Origin: Anaerococcus sp.
GTDB taxonomy: Bacteria > Bacillota > Clostridia > Tissierellales > Peptoniphilaceae
Direction: 5' to 3'
Length of the DNA stretch: 35,063 bases
Assembly (NCBI RefSeq): GCF_022770135.1
Contig: NZ_JALEIL010000087.1
Coordinates: 1 to 35,063 of the forward strand
Positions 17,763 through 26,500 of this stretch are shown here, piece by piece. The translations under genes and the position numbers were made by a program. The notes beneath the pieces were generated by a model, which saw only the letters and a program-made list of their open reading frames with translations, was not told where the DNA came from and made no database searches. The stretch's first letter is position 1. Every line of letters starts with the position of its first letter.

Positions 17763-18873
17763 AGAGTTCTCCTAAATAATTATCTATATGAACAATACTT
17801 CCATCTTTTATATAAACTCTAGTTAATCTCATATCTAATGAGGTCATTAGTTCATAAGGTATTGTTCCAATCTTCTTAGCTTCTTCGTAAATGTCTGGGT
17901 ATAGTATCACCTCATCTTCTATTTTACAATCGATATCGCTTACATCGACCATAATCTGGTCCATGCAGACCCTACCGCAAACCTTAGCAGGCTTACCCTT
18001 GACCAAGACTTCACCAATATTGGAAAAAGCTCTGAAAAATCCGTCAGCATAGCCTATAGGAATTGTCGCAATCTTCATTCTACTTTTCGCTGTGAAAGTT
18101 CTGCCATAACTTACTGAGTCGCCTTCGTTAATCTCCTTTACGAAAGATACCCTGCTTTTTAATGAAAAAGCCTGTTCAAGTCTAATATCTTTTCTTTCTC
18201 TCAAATAATCGGAAGGGTAGATACCATACATAGCAATTCCAATCCTATTCATATCAGAGATAAGATCATGATAAATAGATGCTGCTGAATTTGCTATATG
18301 AAATATTTCAATATTAAATTGATCATCGAGCTTCTCTCTTATTTTTTCGAACTTTTCATATTGCTCTTGGGTGAAAGTCTTATCTTCTTCATCAGCTGTA
18401 GAAAAATGGCTAAAGGCTCCCTTTATTTTTAATTTATTGAGCTGCTTTAATTTTAAAATTCGATCAAACTCAAATTCTCTGAATCCCAGGCGGGAATGGC
18501 CGGTATCTAAGGCTATATGAACCTTTAAATTTCCATCTATACTCTTATTTATCCTTTCTGCATAGGATAAGTCATAAATTGGAATTTCAATGTCATAATC
18601 CACACATTCCTTTGCTTCTTCCACGCTGACAAAGCCCAATATAATTATAGGCTTTGTGATTCCAGAAACTCTTAGGTTTTTAGCTTCAAGGAAATTAGCT
18701 ACAGCAAAATATGATACAAAATCTTCTATGTATTTGGCAATAACTGTTGCTCCCAAGCCATAAGCATTTGCTTTAACTACAGCACAGATATTTTTATTTT
18801 CAGATATTTTTTTTATATTTTCGATATTTCTCTGTATTTTATCTATATCAACTTCAATATAATTAGTAAACAT
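17752..18873 (-). CDS. alr: Alanine racemase
   Basis: CAVVKANAYGLGA (PLP lysine); HIANSAA; YGIYPS; GRVCMDQIMVDVS. Confidence 0.97.
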   Translation of the reverse strand: MFTNYIEVDIDKIQRNIENIKKISENKNICAVVKANAYGLGATVIAKYIEDFVSYFAVANFLEAKNLRVSGITKPIIILGFVSVEEAKECVDYDIEIPIYDLSYAERINKSIDGNLKVHIALDTGHSRLGFREFEFDRILKLKQLNKLKIKGAFSHFSTADEEDKTFTQEQYEKFEKIREKLDDQFNIEIFHIANSAASIYHDLISDMNRIGIAMYGIYPSDYLRERKDIRLEQAFSLKSRVSFVKEINEGDSVSYGRTFTAKSRMKIATIPIGYADGFFRAFSNIGEVLVKGKPAKVCGRVCMDQIMVDVSDIDCKIEDEVILYPDIYEEAKKIGTIPYELMTSLDMRLTRVYIKDGSIVHIDNYLGELYEN

Positions 18874-18875
18874 TA

Positions 18876-20048
18876 CTACCCCAATAATTTCATAGCAGCT
18901 GGGATATTTTCTACAATATCAGATGCTATAATCGAATCTTCGCCTAAGATATTTGATGCAAGATCTCCTGCCAATGAGTGGATGTAGACACCAAGACAAG
19001 CTGCCTCGTAGTTATCCAACCTATGTAATAAAGCAGAAATTACTCCAGATAATACATCCCCACTTCCTGCAGTAGCCATTCCAGGATTTCCGATTCTATT
19101 TATATAGATCCTAAACCCATCGGTAACTATAGTTTCCTCAGATTTTAATACAAGAATTACTCCGTTATCCCTAGCAAATTTTTTAGCAAAACTTATTCTA
19201 TCAGAATTAATTTGATTAAGGCTTAATTTCGTAAGTCTAGAGAACTCCATGAGATGTGGAGTTAATACAAGATTTTTGTGATTTCTCAGTATCTTTATAT
19301 CTTTGCTAACAGCATTCAGTCCATCTGCATCTATAAGTATTTTACCACTAAAGTTGCTAAATATGCTATTAATTAATGAATTTAATGAGTCATCTTGACC
19401 CATCCCCGGGCCTATAGCTAATATATCCTTATCCCTTAGATAATAATTTATTTTTCTTAGATTCTCTTCGTTATTAATAATATTAAAAGAATTTAGAGGT
19501 AAAATTATCTGCTCATTAGTTTTTATTTGAAGAATATTGCTAATAGACTGAGGAACGATATTATATACTAGTCCAGCGCCAGTTCTTAGAGCAGCCATGG
19601 AAGAAAGATATACTGAACCACTCATACCAGAGCTTCCACCTAAGATAGCGATTTTGCCGTAATCTCCCTTGTGAGTATCCTTCTTTCTTTTAGGAAAAAT
19701 TTTTTTGAAATACTCATCTACATAAACATTTTCTAAGTTTGAATCACATACAGCAAGAGCATAGTCACCATCATGGCTTATGCTTATATTATCTGTCAAG
19801 TAATATCCATCTAATAAAACTCTTGGTTTCTTATCCTCATATCTTATTTCTATTCTTTTTTTTAGGATATAAGATAAATTAAAACCATAAGCTTTAATAA
19901 TAGCTTCTTTTGCTGCAAATATTCCCGAAAGACTCATATCAAAATTTTTACTTTCCCTCGCATGATCTAATTCTTTTTCTGTAAAAATCTTTATGATATT
20001 AGATTTTTCCTTAAATTTATTTACACTAACTAAGTCTATTCCAAGCAT
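18876..20048 (-). CDS. Fusion: holo-ACP synthase (AcpS) N-terminal + ADP-dependent NAD(P)H-hydrate dehydratase (NnrD) C-terminal
   Basis: AcpS motifs MLGIDLVSVNKF, FTEKEL, SGIFAAKEAIIKA, ISHDGDYALAVC in about residues 1-105. NnrD motifs KIAILGGSSGMSGSVYLSSMAALRTGAGLVY, LAIGPGMG, LTPHLMEFSRL, NPGMATAGSGDVLSGVISALL follow. Confidence 0.93.
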   Translation of the reverse strand: MLGIDLVSVNKFKEKSNIIKIFTEKELDHARESKNFDMSLSGIFAAKEAIIKAYGFNLSYILKKRIEIRYEDKKPRVLLDGYYLTDNISISHDGDYALAVCDSNLENVYVDEYFKKIFPKRKKDTHKGDYGKIAILGGSSGMSGSVYLSSMAALRTGAGLVYNIVPQSISNILQIKTNEQIILPLNSFNIINNEENLRKINYYLRDKDILAIGPGMGQDDSLNSLINSIFSNFSGKILIDADGLNAVSKDIKILRNHKNLVLTPHLMEFSRLTKLSLNQINSDRISFAKKFARDNGVILVLKSEETIVTDGFRIYINRIGNPGMATAGSGDVLSGVISALLHRLDNYEAACLGVYIHSLAGDLASNILGEDSIIASDIVENIPAAMKLLG

Positions 20049-21310
20049 TATCTAGCCTTAAGATCTTCAAATTGTCTTTCAGTCATTGTGATTATATTTT
20101 CCCTGTCGACATTACTAAACTTACCATCTTCATATACAATTTTACCATCTATAATAACATTTTTGATATCGGATTCATAAGTAGAAAAGCACAAGGAAGA
20201 TAGGAGATCATTGTATGGCTTATGGTTTTCATTATTGATATCTATCATTATTAGGTCAGCCTTATATGATTCTTTAATAATTCCTACTTTATCAAAACCT
20301 AAGGCTTTAGCACCATTTACAGTCGCCGTTTTTAACATTTCAAAGTAACTTATTGGTCTACTTGAATAAAGCTTTGAGACAAGCATTGATACTTCCATCT
20401 CTCTTAGTATTGATAGCTTATTATTGCTTGAAGCTGAATCAGTTCCTAAGCATACATTAATTCCCTTATCAATTAACCTTGCGAGGTCTAGAAAGCCAGA
20501 TGATAATTTTAGGTTTGAGCTTGGATTGTGAACAATGCTTACATTATTTTCTTTTATAATGTCCAAATCATTATCTGATAGATATACTCCATGAGCAGCA
20601 ATGGTTTTGTTTTGAAAGATACCAGCCTTGTCAAAAAGCTCGGTTGGGCTCATCTTATAATTTTTATAGCAATCTTCATTCTCTTTTTTTGTCTCTGATA
20701 AGTGGATGTGGATAGGTAGCTTATATTCTTGAGCATAGTCAGATATTTTTTTTAAATAATCTAAGTCCGCTGTATATACAGCATGAGGACCAAGTCCAAT
20801 ATCTATAAGCCCATCATTAGCATATGCGTTGGAAAGATTTATGTTTTCCTTAATCTTGGAAAAATTCTTATCTGGAATAGCTAAGCCTCTAGAAATTTGT
20901 GCCCTTATATTCATTTCTTTGCAGGCTCTTACTGTTTCTTCACAGAAAAAATACATATCAGCAAAGCTAGTTGTCCCTGCCTTAATCATCTCTAAGAGGG
21001 CAAGTTTTGATCCATAGTAGACATCCTCTGCCTTAAGCTTATCTTCAAGTGGCCATATGTAATCGTTAAGCCAAGTCATCAAATCTGTCTCTGGACCATA
21101 GTTTCTAAAAAGTGTCATAGCAACATGAGTATGAGCATTCACAAATCCAGGCATTGTTAGAAAGTTTTCGCCATCTATAACTCTATCACTTTTGAAATCT
21201 CCCCTACTTCCTATATAGGAAATCTTGTCATCTTCTATATAAATATTCGCCGTTTTTATTTCTTCATCTTCCATTGTAAGAAAGTGTGTATTTTTAATTA
21301 ATATATTCAT
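20048..21310 (-). CDS. mtaD: Amidohydrolase, 5-methylthioadenosine/S-adenosylhomocysteine deaminase-like (MtaD/TrzA/AtzA family)
   Basis: PGFVNAHTHVAMTLFRNYGPETDLMTWLNDYIWPLE; HIHLSET; AAHGVYL; LGTDSASSNN. Confidence 0.88.
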   Translation of the reverse strand: MNILIKNTHFLTMEDEEIKTANIYIEDDKISYIGSRGDFKSDRVIDGENFLTMPGFVNAHTHVAMTLFRNYGPETDLMTWLNDYIWPLEDKLKAEDVYYGSKLALLEMIKAGTTSFADMYFFCEETVRACKEMNIRAQISRGLAIPDKNFSKIKENINLSNAYANDGLIDIGLGPHAVYTADLDYLKKISDYAQEYKLPIHIHLSETKKENEDCYKNYKMSPTELFDKAGIFQNKTIAAHGVYLSDNDLDIIKENNVSIVHNPSSNLKLSSGFLDLARLIDKGINVCLGTDSASSNNKLSILREMEVSMLVSKLYSSRPISYFEMLKTATVNGAKALGFDKVGIIKESYKADLIMIDINNENHKPYNDLLSSLCFSTYESDIKNVIIDGKIVYEDGKFSNVDRENIITMTERQFEDLKAR

Positions 21311-21318
21311 TCTATAAA

Positions 21319-21391
21319 AGAGCTATCTTGAATCAACCCATAAGGATTAGAGCTTACTATATAGCAAGCTCTCTTATGGTATATTAGCTCT
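21319..21391 (-). repeat. Three-tier nested inverted repeat / terminator-like hairpin between gatB and mtaD
   Basis: Plus-strand coordinates: AGAGCTA 21319-21325 pairs TAGCTCT 21385-21391; CCATAAG 21338-21344 pairs CTTATGG 21373-21379; AGAGCTT 21349-21355 pairs AAGCTCT 21366-21372, with CTATATAG inside. In the minus-strand transcript the structure ends in UUUU. Confidence 0.75.
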
Positions 21392-22808
21392 ATTCTCCTA
21401 TCTTTTCTCTTAGTAGTTTATTGATTTCTTGAGGATTTCCCTTGCCTTTAGTTTTCTTCATTGCTTGTCCAACTAAGAAACCGAAAGCTCTATCCTTACC
21501 TCCCCTAATATCTTCTACGGAATCAGGATTTTCACTTAAAACCTCATCTACTACTTCTTCTAGGAAAGATGAATCTGATATTTGAAGTAAGTTTCTTTCT
21601 TCAGCTAATTTTTCTGGGTCTTCGTTAGATTCATAGATTTCCCTTAGAATCTTTTTGGCAACATTATTATTTACCTTATTTTCCTTTGCCAAAAGAATTA
21701 ACTTCGAAAAGTTTTCAACTGAAAGTTTCATCTCTGAAGGACTTTCTTCAAACTCGTTTAATCTTCTGGATAACTCTGATAGAATCCAGTTGGCACATGT
21801 ATTAGGATCATTGACTATAGCATTGGTTTTTTCAAATAGGTCAGCAAGTTCTCTATCATTAGCTAATAAATTCGCGTCATACTTGCTAAGAGAAAGTTCT
21901 TTGATATATCTCGCTTCTTTTTGACCTGGCAATTCTGGTAGATTTTCTTTAACGCGATTTATGAAATCGTCAGAAAGCTCAATTAGAGGAATGTCACCTT
22001 CTGCGGAGAATCTATAGTCGTTTCCAACTTCTTTATTTCTCATGTGAACTGTTTCAGCCAATTCATCATCCCATCTTCTTGTTTCTTTCACGCCAACTTC
22101 ACCTTCTTCAAGAAGGGCGATTTGTCTTTTTTCTTCAAATGCTAGTGCGTTTTCTATAGCCTTAATAGAGTTGATGTTCTTAATCTCAGCTATGGCGGTT
22201 CTTTGTCCATTTTCTAAGTTTTCGATATTGATATTAACATCAACACGCATAGAGCCTTGAGCCATGATACAGTCTGATACTCCTAAAAATCTTAAGGTAG
22301 ATGCAAGAGTTTCGACATATTCCCTAGCTTCATCTGGTGAAGACATATCAGGTTCACTAACTATTTCTATTAGTGGGACACCCGCTCTGTTGTAGTCCAT
22401 AAGGGTCGCATTGTTCTCATCATGATTTGACTTACCTGTATCTTCTTCCATATGAATTTCTGCAATTCTAATATTTTTACCTGACTCTAAAGTTAAGTAA
22501 CCATTTGTTGCATAAGGCTTATCGAATTGAGTTATTTGATATCCCTTCACAAGGTCTGGATAGAAATACTTTTTCCTATCCATCTTTTGGTCATTTCTTA
22601 TATCACAATTAAAGGCAAGACCAGCCATAACAGCAAACTCAACTGCCTTTTCATTCATTTGAGGAAGAGTTCCCGGATGTCCTAGACATATTGGACATAC
22701 ATTTGTATTAGGCACTTGTCCGAACTCGTTTTTACAGGAGCAAAACATCTTCGTCTCAGTGGCTAGCTCCACGTGAATTTCTAATCCAATAATTGTTTTA
22801 GTTTTCAT
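21390..22808 (-). CDS. gatB: Asp-tRNA(Asn)/Glu-tRNA(Gln) amidotransferase subunit B
   Basis: IIGLEIHVELATETKMFCSC; VCPICLGHPGTLP; DYNRAGVPLIEIVSEPD; C-terminal GatB/Yqey domain. Confidence 0.98.
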   Translation of the reverse strand: MKTKTIIGLEIHVELATETKMFCSCKNEFGQVPNTNVCPICLGHPGTLPQMNEKAVEFAVMAGLAFNCDIRNDQKMDRKKYFYPDLVKGYQITQFDKPYATNGYLTLESGKNIRIAEIHMEEDTGKSNHDENNATLMDYNRAGVPLIEIVSEPDMSSPDEAREYVETLASTLRFLGVSDCIMAQGSMRVDVNINIENLENGQRTAIAEIKNINSIKAIENALAFEEKRQIALLEEGEVGVKETRRWDDELAETVHMRNKEVGNDYRFSAEGDIPLIELSDDFINRVKENLPELPGQKEARYIKELSLSKYDANLLANDRELADLFEKTNAIVNDPNTCANWILSELSRRLNEFEESPSEMKLSVENFSKLILLAKENKVNNNVAKKILREIYESNEDPEKLAEERNLLQISDSSFLEEVVDEVLSENPDSVEDIRGGKDRAFGFLVGQAMKKTKGKGNPQEINKLLREKIGE

Positions 22809-24210
22809 TTATACTCCTTAAAAATTTCTCGCCTGCATTAATTAACTTGTTATCTTCAAATCTATTTGCTATAAATTGTACTGATCCTGATATTCCCTCT
22901 CTAATTGGTAGGGAAAGACCACACATCCCAGCAAGGTTTACAATTACATTGAAGCCATCTGCCTTAAAATCGCTTAAAGGGTCGTGTTCATCATCTGTCA
23001 AGTATGGTGGTAGATTCGTTGTGGTTGGTGTTATCAATAAATCAATTTCTTCGAATACTTCTTCTAATTCGTTTTTAATAAGACTTCTCAATTTAAGGCC
23101 TTGCTTATAAATTTTTTGATTATCATTTGCTGATAAATACATGGTTCCAAGAGCGATTCTTCTTTGAACCTCTTCTCCTAGGCCTTCTGATCTGCTTTTT
23201 ACGAAAAGCTCTTCTACACTTTCGTAATCATCTGCCTGGTAACCAAATCTTACACCATCAAACCTACTCATATTTGAAGATACTTCAGAGCTCATTACAA
23301 CGTTATATACTGGATTTGCATATTTAGCGTACTCCAAATCTATAGGGAAAAGTTCAGCTCCTAAAGACTGTAAAATATCCAAGGCTTTTTGGTAATCTTT
23401 CTTTACTTCTTCTTCTATTCCTTCATAAAGGCTTGACTCGGTCTTGATAAAGCCAATTTTTTTACCTTTAAAATCATAATCTTCGTATGAGTACTCGTAT
23501 TTTTCTAAATTAGAAGTCATATCTTTAGGGTCATGTGATGCAGTTGTATTGGCCAATACTCTCATATCTTCGATATTTTTAGAGAATAGAGAAACTTGAT
23601 CTAGGGTGTTTGCCATAGAAACTACACCATATCTACTCATTATTGAATAAGTTGGTTTGTATCCTAAAATATTACAGTACGATGCAGGACATCTTACAGA
23701 CCCACCTGTATCTGTTCCAAGAGCTATTAGGACATCTCCCTTAGCCACTGCTGCTGCAGATCCTGACGATGAACCACCAGGAACTCTTTTATTATCAAGA
23801 GGATTTTGGGTAGGACCAAAGTAGGAAGTCTTGCCTCTACCGCCCATAGCAAACTCATCCATGTTAGTTTTAGCTACGATTATGGCATCTTCTTTTAATA
23901 GATTTTCTACAACACTTGCATTATATACTGGCTTGAAATTTTCTAGCATTTTGGATGCACAGGTCATTTTCATTTGGTCATAGGATATATTATCCTTAAC
24001 TGCTACAGGTACTCCAAATAGAGAACCTAATTCCTCACCATTTTTAAGTTTTTCATCTAATTTTTTGGCTCTTTTAATAGAACCATCACGATCAATACTT
24101 ATATAAGCATTCAATTCGTCGTTTTCTATTTTATCTAAGGTCGTTAAAATATTATCTTCGACGCTTAGATTTCCTTCTTTATAATCTTCTATTAATTTTT
24201 CTATATTCAT
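22798..24210 (-). CDS. gatA: Asp-tRNA(Asn)/Glu-tRNA(Gln) amidotransferase subunit A
   Basis: Amidase signature VPGGSSSGSAAAVAKGDVLIALGTDTGGSVRCPASYC. The better start is the ATG at 24210 (MNIEKLIEDYK, SD AGGAG) rather than the track start at 24231. Confidence 0.97.
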   Translation of the reverse strand: MNIEKLIEDYKEGNLSVEDNILTTLDKIENDELNAYISIDRDGSIKRAKKLDEKLKNGEELGSLFGVPVAVKDNISYDQMKMTCASKMLENFKPVYNASVVENLLKEDAIIVAKTNMDEFAMGGRGKTSYFGPTQNPLDNKRVPGGSSSGSAAAVAKGDVLIALGTDTGGSVRCPASYCNILGYKPTYSIMSRYGVVSMANTLDQVSLFSKNIEDMRVLANTTASHDPKDMTSNLEKYEYSYEDYDFKGKKIGFIKTESSLYEGIEEEVKKDYQKALDILQSLGAELFPIDLEYAKYANPVYNVVMSSEVSSNMSRFDGVRFGYQADDYESVEELFVKSRSEGLGEEVQRRIALGTMYLSANDNQKIYKQGLKLRSLIKNELEEVFEEIDLLITPTTTNLPPYLTDDEHDPLSDFKADGFNVIVNLAGMCGLSLPIREGISGSVQFIANRFEDNKLINAGEKFLRSINEN

Positions 24211-24218
24211 TATAGCTC

Positions 24219-24497
24219 CTATAATTTCCAATCAAGTCTAAAATAACCAAATTCTGTATCTTTAGCGTTAGCCAAAGCCTCATCTCTTGTAATAGATTCA
24301 TTAGCTTTATCTTCTCTAAAGATTGCCTTGTGATTTGGTATAAGTTCTGTCATTTTAACTTCATCTGTATCGATAGTAAAGATATCTTCTATAAAATCTA
24401 TAACAGTATTAAATTTATTAGATAATAAGTCGGTATCTTTTCCCTCTAGACTTAGATTAGCAAGCCTATATATTTTTTCCACTTCTTGTTTGTTCAT
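24219..24497 (-). CDS. gatC: Asp-tRNA(Asn)/Glu-tRNA(Gln) amidotransferase subunit C
   Basis: VEKIYRLANLSLEGKDTDLLSNKFNTVIDFIEDI; first gene of gatCAB. Confidence 0.92.
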   Translation of the reverse strand: MNKQEVEKIYRLANLSLEGKDTDLLSNKFNTVIDFIEDIFTIDTDEVKMTELIPNHKAIFREDKANESITRDEALANAKDTEFGYFRLDWKL

Positions 24498-24498
24498 C

Positions 24499-26499
24499 TT
24501 ACATTCCTTCCAATTCTTCTAAGAAATCATATAATTTATCATTCTCATAAATTTCTATTCCTAATTCATTAGCCTTATCTTTCTTTGAACCAGATTTTTC
24601 ACCAGCTAAAACAACATCCGTATTCTTTGAAACTGAGCCAGTAACCTTAGCTCCGTTACTTTCCAAAAGTTTCTTTATGTCATCTCTTTTATAATTATCT
24701 ATAGTTCCAGTAATAACAAAAGTCATGTCATTTAAGCTATTACTATTATTATCTGCTTTTACTTCGGATATTTCTATACCTTTTTTCAATAAATTATCGA
24801 TCGATTTACTAATATTATGGTCTTTGAAGTAATCAACTATATTTTGAGCAGTTATTTCACCGATATCATCAATATCCGAAAGATCTTCTGTACTAGCATT
24901 TCTTAGATCATCAAAATTCTTAAACTTATTTGCTAAATCTCTAGATGTTCTTTCGCCTACGTTTGGTATGCCTATAGCGTATATGAAATTATCAAGATTT
25001 ACTTTTTTGCTAGCTTCTATTGCATTTAAAAGATTCTTTGTTTTTTTATCTCCAAAACGATCTAGCTTAATTAGATCTTCATAGGTTAAGTCATATATAT
25101 CATCAACTTCATTGATGTCTAGTTCTTCCATTAGTTGGGCTATAGTTTTTTCGGACAGTCCTTCTATATCCATTGCATTTCTTGAGGTAAAATGCTCCAT
25201 TCTCGCAAGAAGTTGTGGTTTACATGATATAGAATTAGGGCAAATTATGTGAACATTGCCTTGGATTAGCTCACTTCCGCAATATGGGCATTTGCTAGGC
25301 TTTTCTATCTCTTTCGTTCCTTCTTGATTTTCATCTACAACTCCTAGGATTTCAGGGATTACATCATTCGATCTTCTGATGAATATCTTAGATCCGATTC
25401 TTACTTTTTTCCTAATAATATCATCATAATTGTTTAGGGTGGCTCGACTTACTGTAGCCCCAGAAAATTCAACAGGATCTAGTATTGCACTAGGAGTTAC
25501 TTTTCCACTTCTTCCTACATTCCACACTACTTCTTTTAGAGTAGTAGTATATTCTTCTGCTTCGAACTTGTAGGCAATTGACCAACGAGGAAATTTATTG
25601 GTTGATCCTAAGACTTCTTGAGTTTGTTTGTCGTTAATCTTAATCACAACACCATCAGTCAAAATATCTATTCTTTTTCTTTCTTCCTCTATGAAATCGA
25701 GTTCTTTTATAATCTCTTGTAAATTATGAACCTTTTTGTGATAAGGATGAATTAGGAGGCCTTGATCTTTTAGAAACTCTAACATTTCTTCTTCGCTTGA
25801 AAAATCTAAGTCATTTGTTGGTATAGCATAAAAGTAGGCTGTTAAATTTCTTTTTGCAGTCTCCTTTGTATCGAGGTTTCTAAGAGCACCTGCTGCAGCA
25901 TTTCTAGCATTTTTTAGCTGCAATTCATTTTCCTCATTGTAACGAGTAAGCTCTGATAGAGGCATTAGGGCTTCGCCCTGTATTTCTAGTAAAGACTCCT
26001 CTTTAATTTTATTAGGGATAGATCTAATAGTCCTAACTTGAGCAGAAATCTCTTCTCCTACCGTTCCATTACCCCTTGTCGCTGCATTTACTAAAAGACC
26101 ATTATTATAGGTTAAGTTTACAGTGAGTCCATCGAATTTATATTCCATTATATATTCAAGTTCAGCTAGTTTGTCATCATGATTTCTGTTATATTCATCT
26201 CTTAATCTATTGCACCTATCAATCCAAGCTTCAAGTTCTTCATGAGTCTGGGCCTTATTTTGAGATAGGAGTTTTGTAATATGAAAGTGCTTTTCAAATT
26301 TATCCAGTATTTCTCCTCCCACTATTTGTGTAGGAGAATCATCTCTAACATAGCCTGTTTCCTCTTCAAGTTGTCTCAATTCATCATAGATTTGGTCATA
26401 CTCTCCATCAGAAACTAAAGGCTCATCTAAGGTATAATAGTGATAGTTTAAATTCTCTATTTTTTCTATTAATTTATCTATTCGTTCTCTCTTATCCAT
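24499..26499 (-). CDS. ligA: NAD-dependent DNA ligase
   Basis: YHYYTLDEPLVSDGEYDQIYDEL; MEYKFDGLTVNLTY; zinc finger CPYCGSEL..CPNSISCK; HhH region; C-terminal BRCT. Confidence 0.97.
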   Translation of the reverse strand: MDKRERIDKLIEKIENLNYHYYTLDEPLVSDGEYDQIYDELRQLEEETGYVRDDSPTQIVGGEILDKFEKHFHITKLLSQNKAQTHEELEAWIDRCNRLRDEYNRNHDDKLAELEYIMEYKFDGLTVNLTYNNGLLVNAATRGNGTVGEEISAQVRTIRSIPNKIKEESLLEIQGEALMPLSELTRYNEENELQLKNARNAAAGALRNLDTKETAKRNLTAYFYAIPTNDLDFSSEEEMLEFLKDQGLLIHPYHKKVHNLQEIIKELDFIEEERKRIDILTDGVVIKINDKQTQEVLGSTNKFPRWSIAYKFEAEEYTTTLKEVVWNVGRSGKVTPSAILDPVEFSGATVSRATLNNYDDIIRKKVRIGSKIFIRRSNDVIPEILGVVDENQEGTKEIEKPSKCPYCGSELIQGNVHIICPNSISCKPQLLARMEHFTSRNAMDIEGLSEKTIAQLMEELDINEVDDIYDLTYEDLIKLDRFGDKKTKNLLNAIEASKKVNLDNFIYAIGIPNVGERTSRDLANKFKNFDDLRNASTEDLSDIDDIGEITAQNIVDYFKDHNISKSIDNLLKKGIEISEVKADNNSNSLNDMTFVITGTIDNYKRDDIKKLLESNGAKVTGSVSKNTDVVLAGEKSGSKKDKANELGIEIYENDKLYDFLEELEGM

Positions 26500-26500
26500 A

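Noticed and set aside
20829-23327. Plus-strand ORFs 20829..21017, 21655..21924, 22847..23110 and 23127..23327
   Set aside because: Antisense to mtaD, gatB and gatA.
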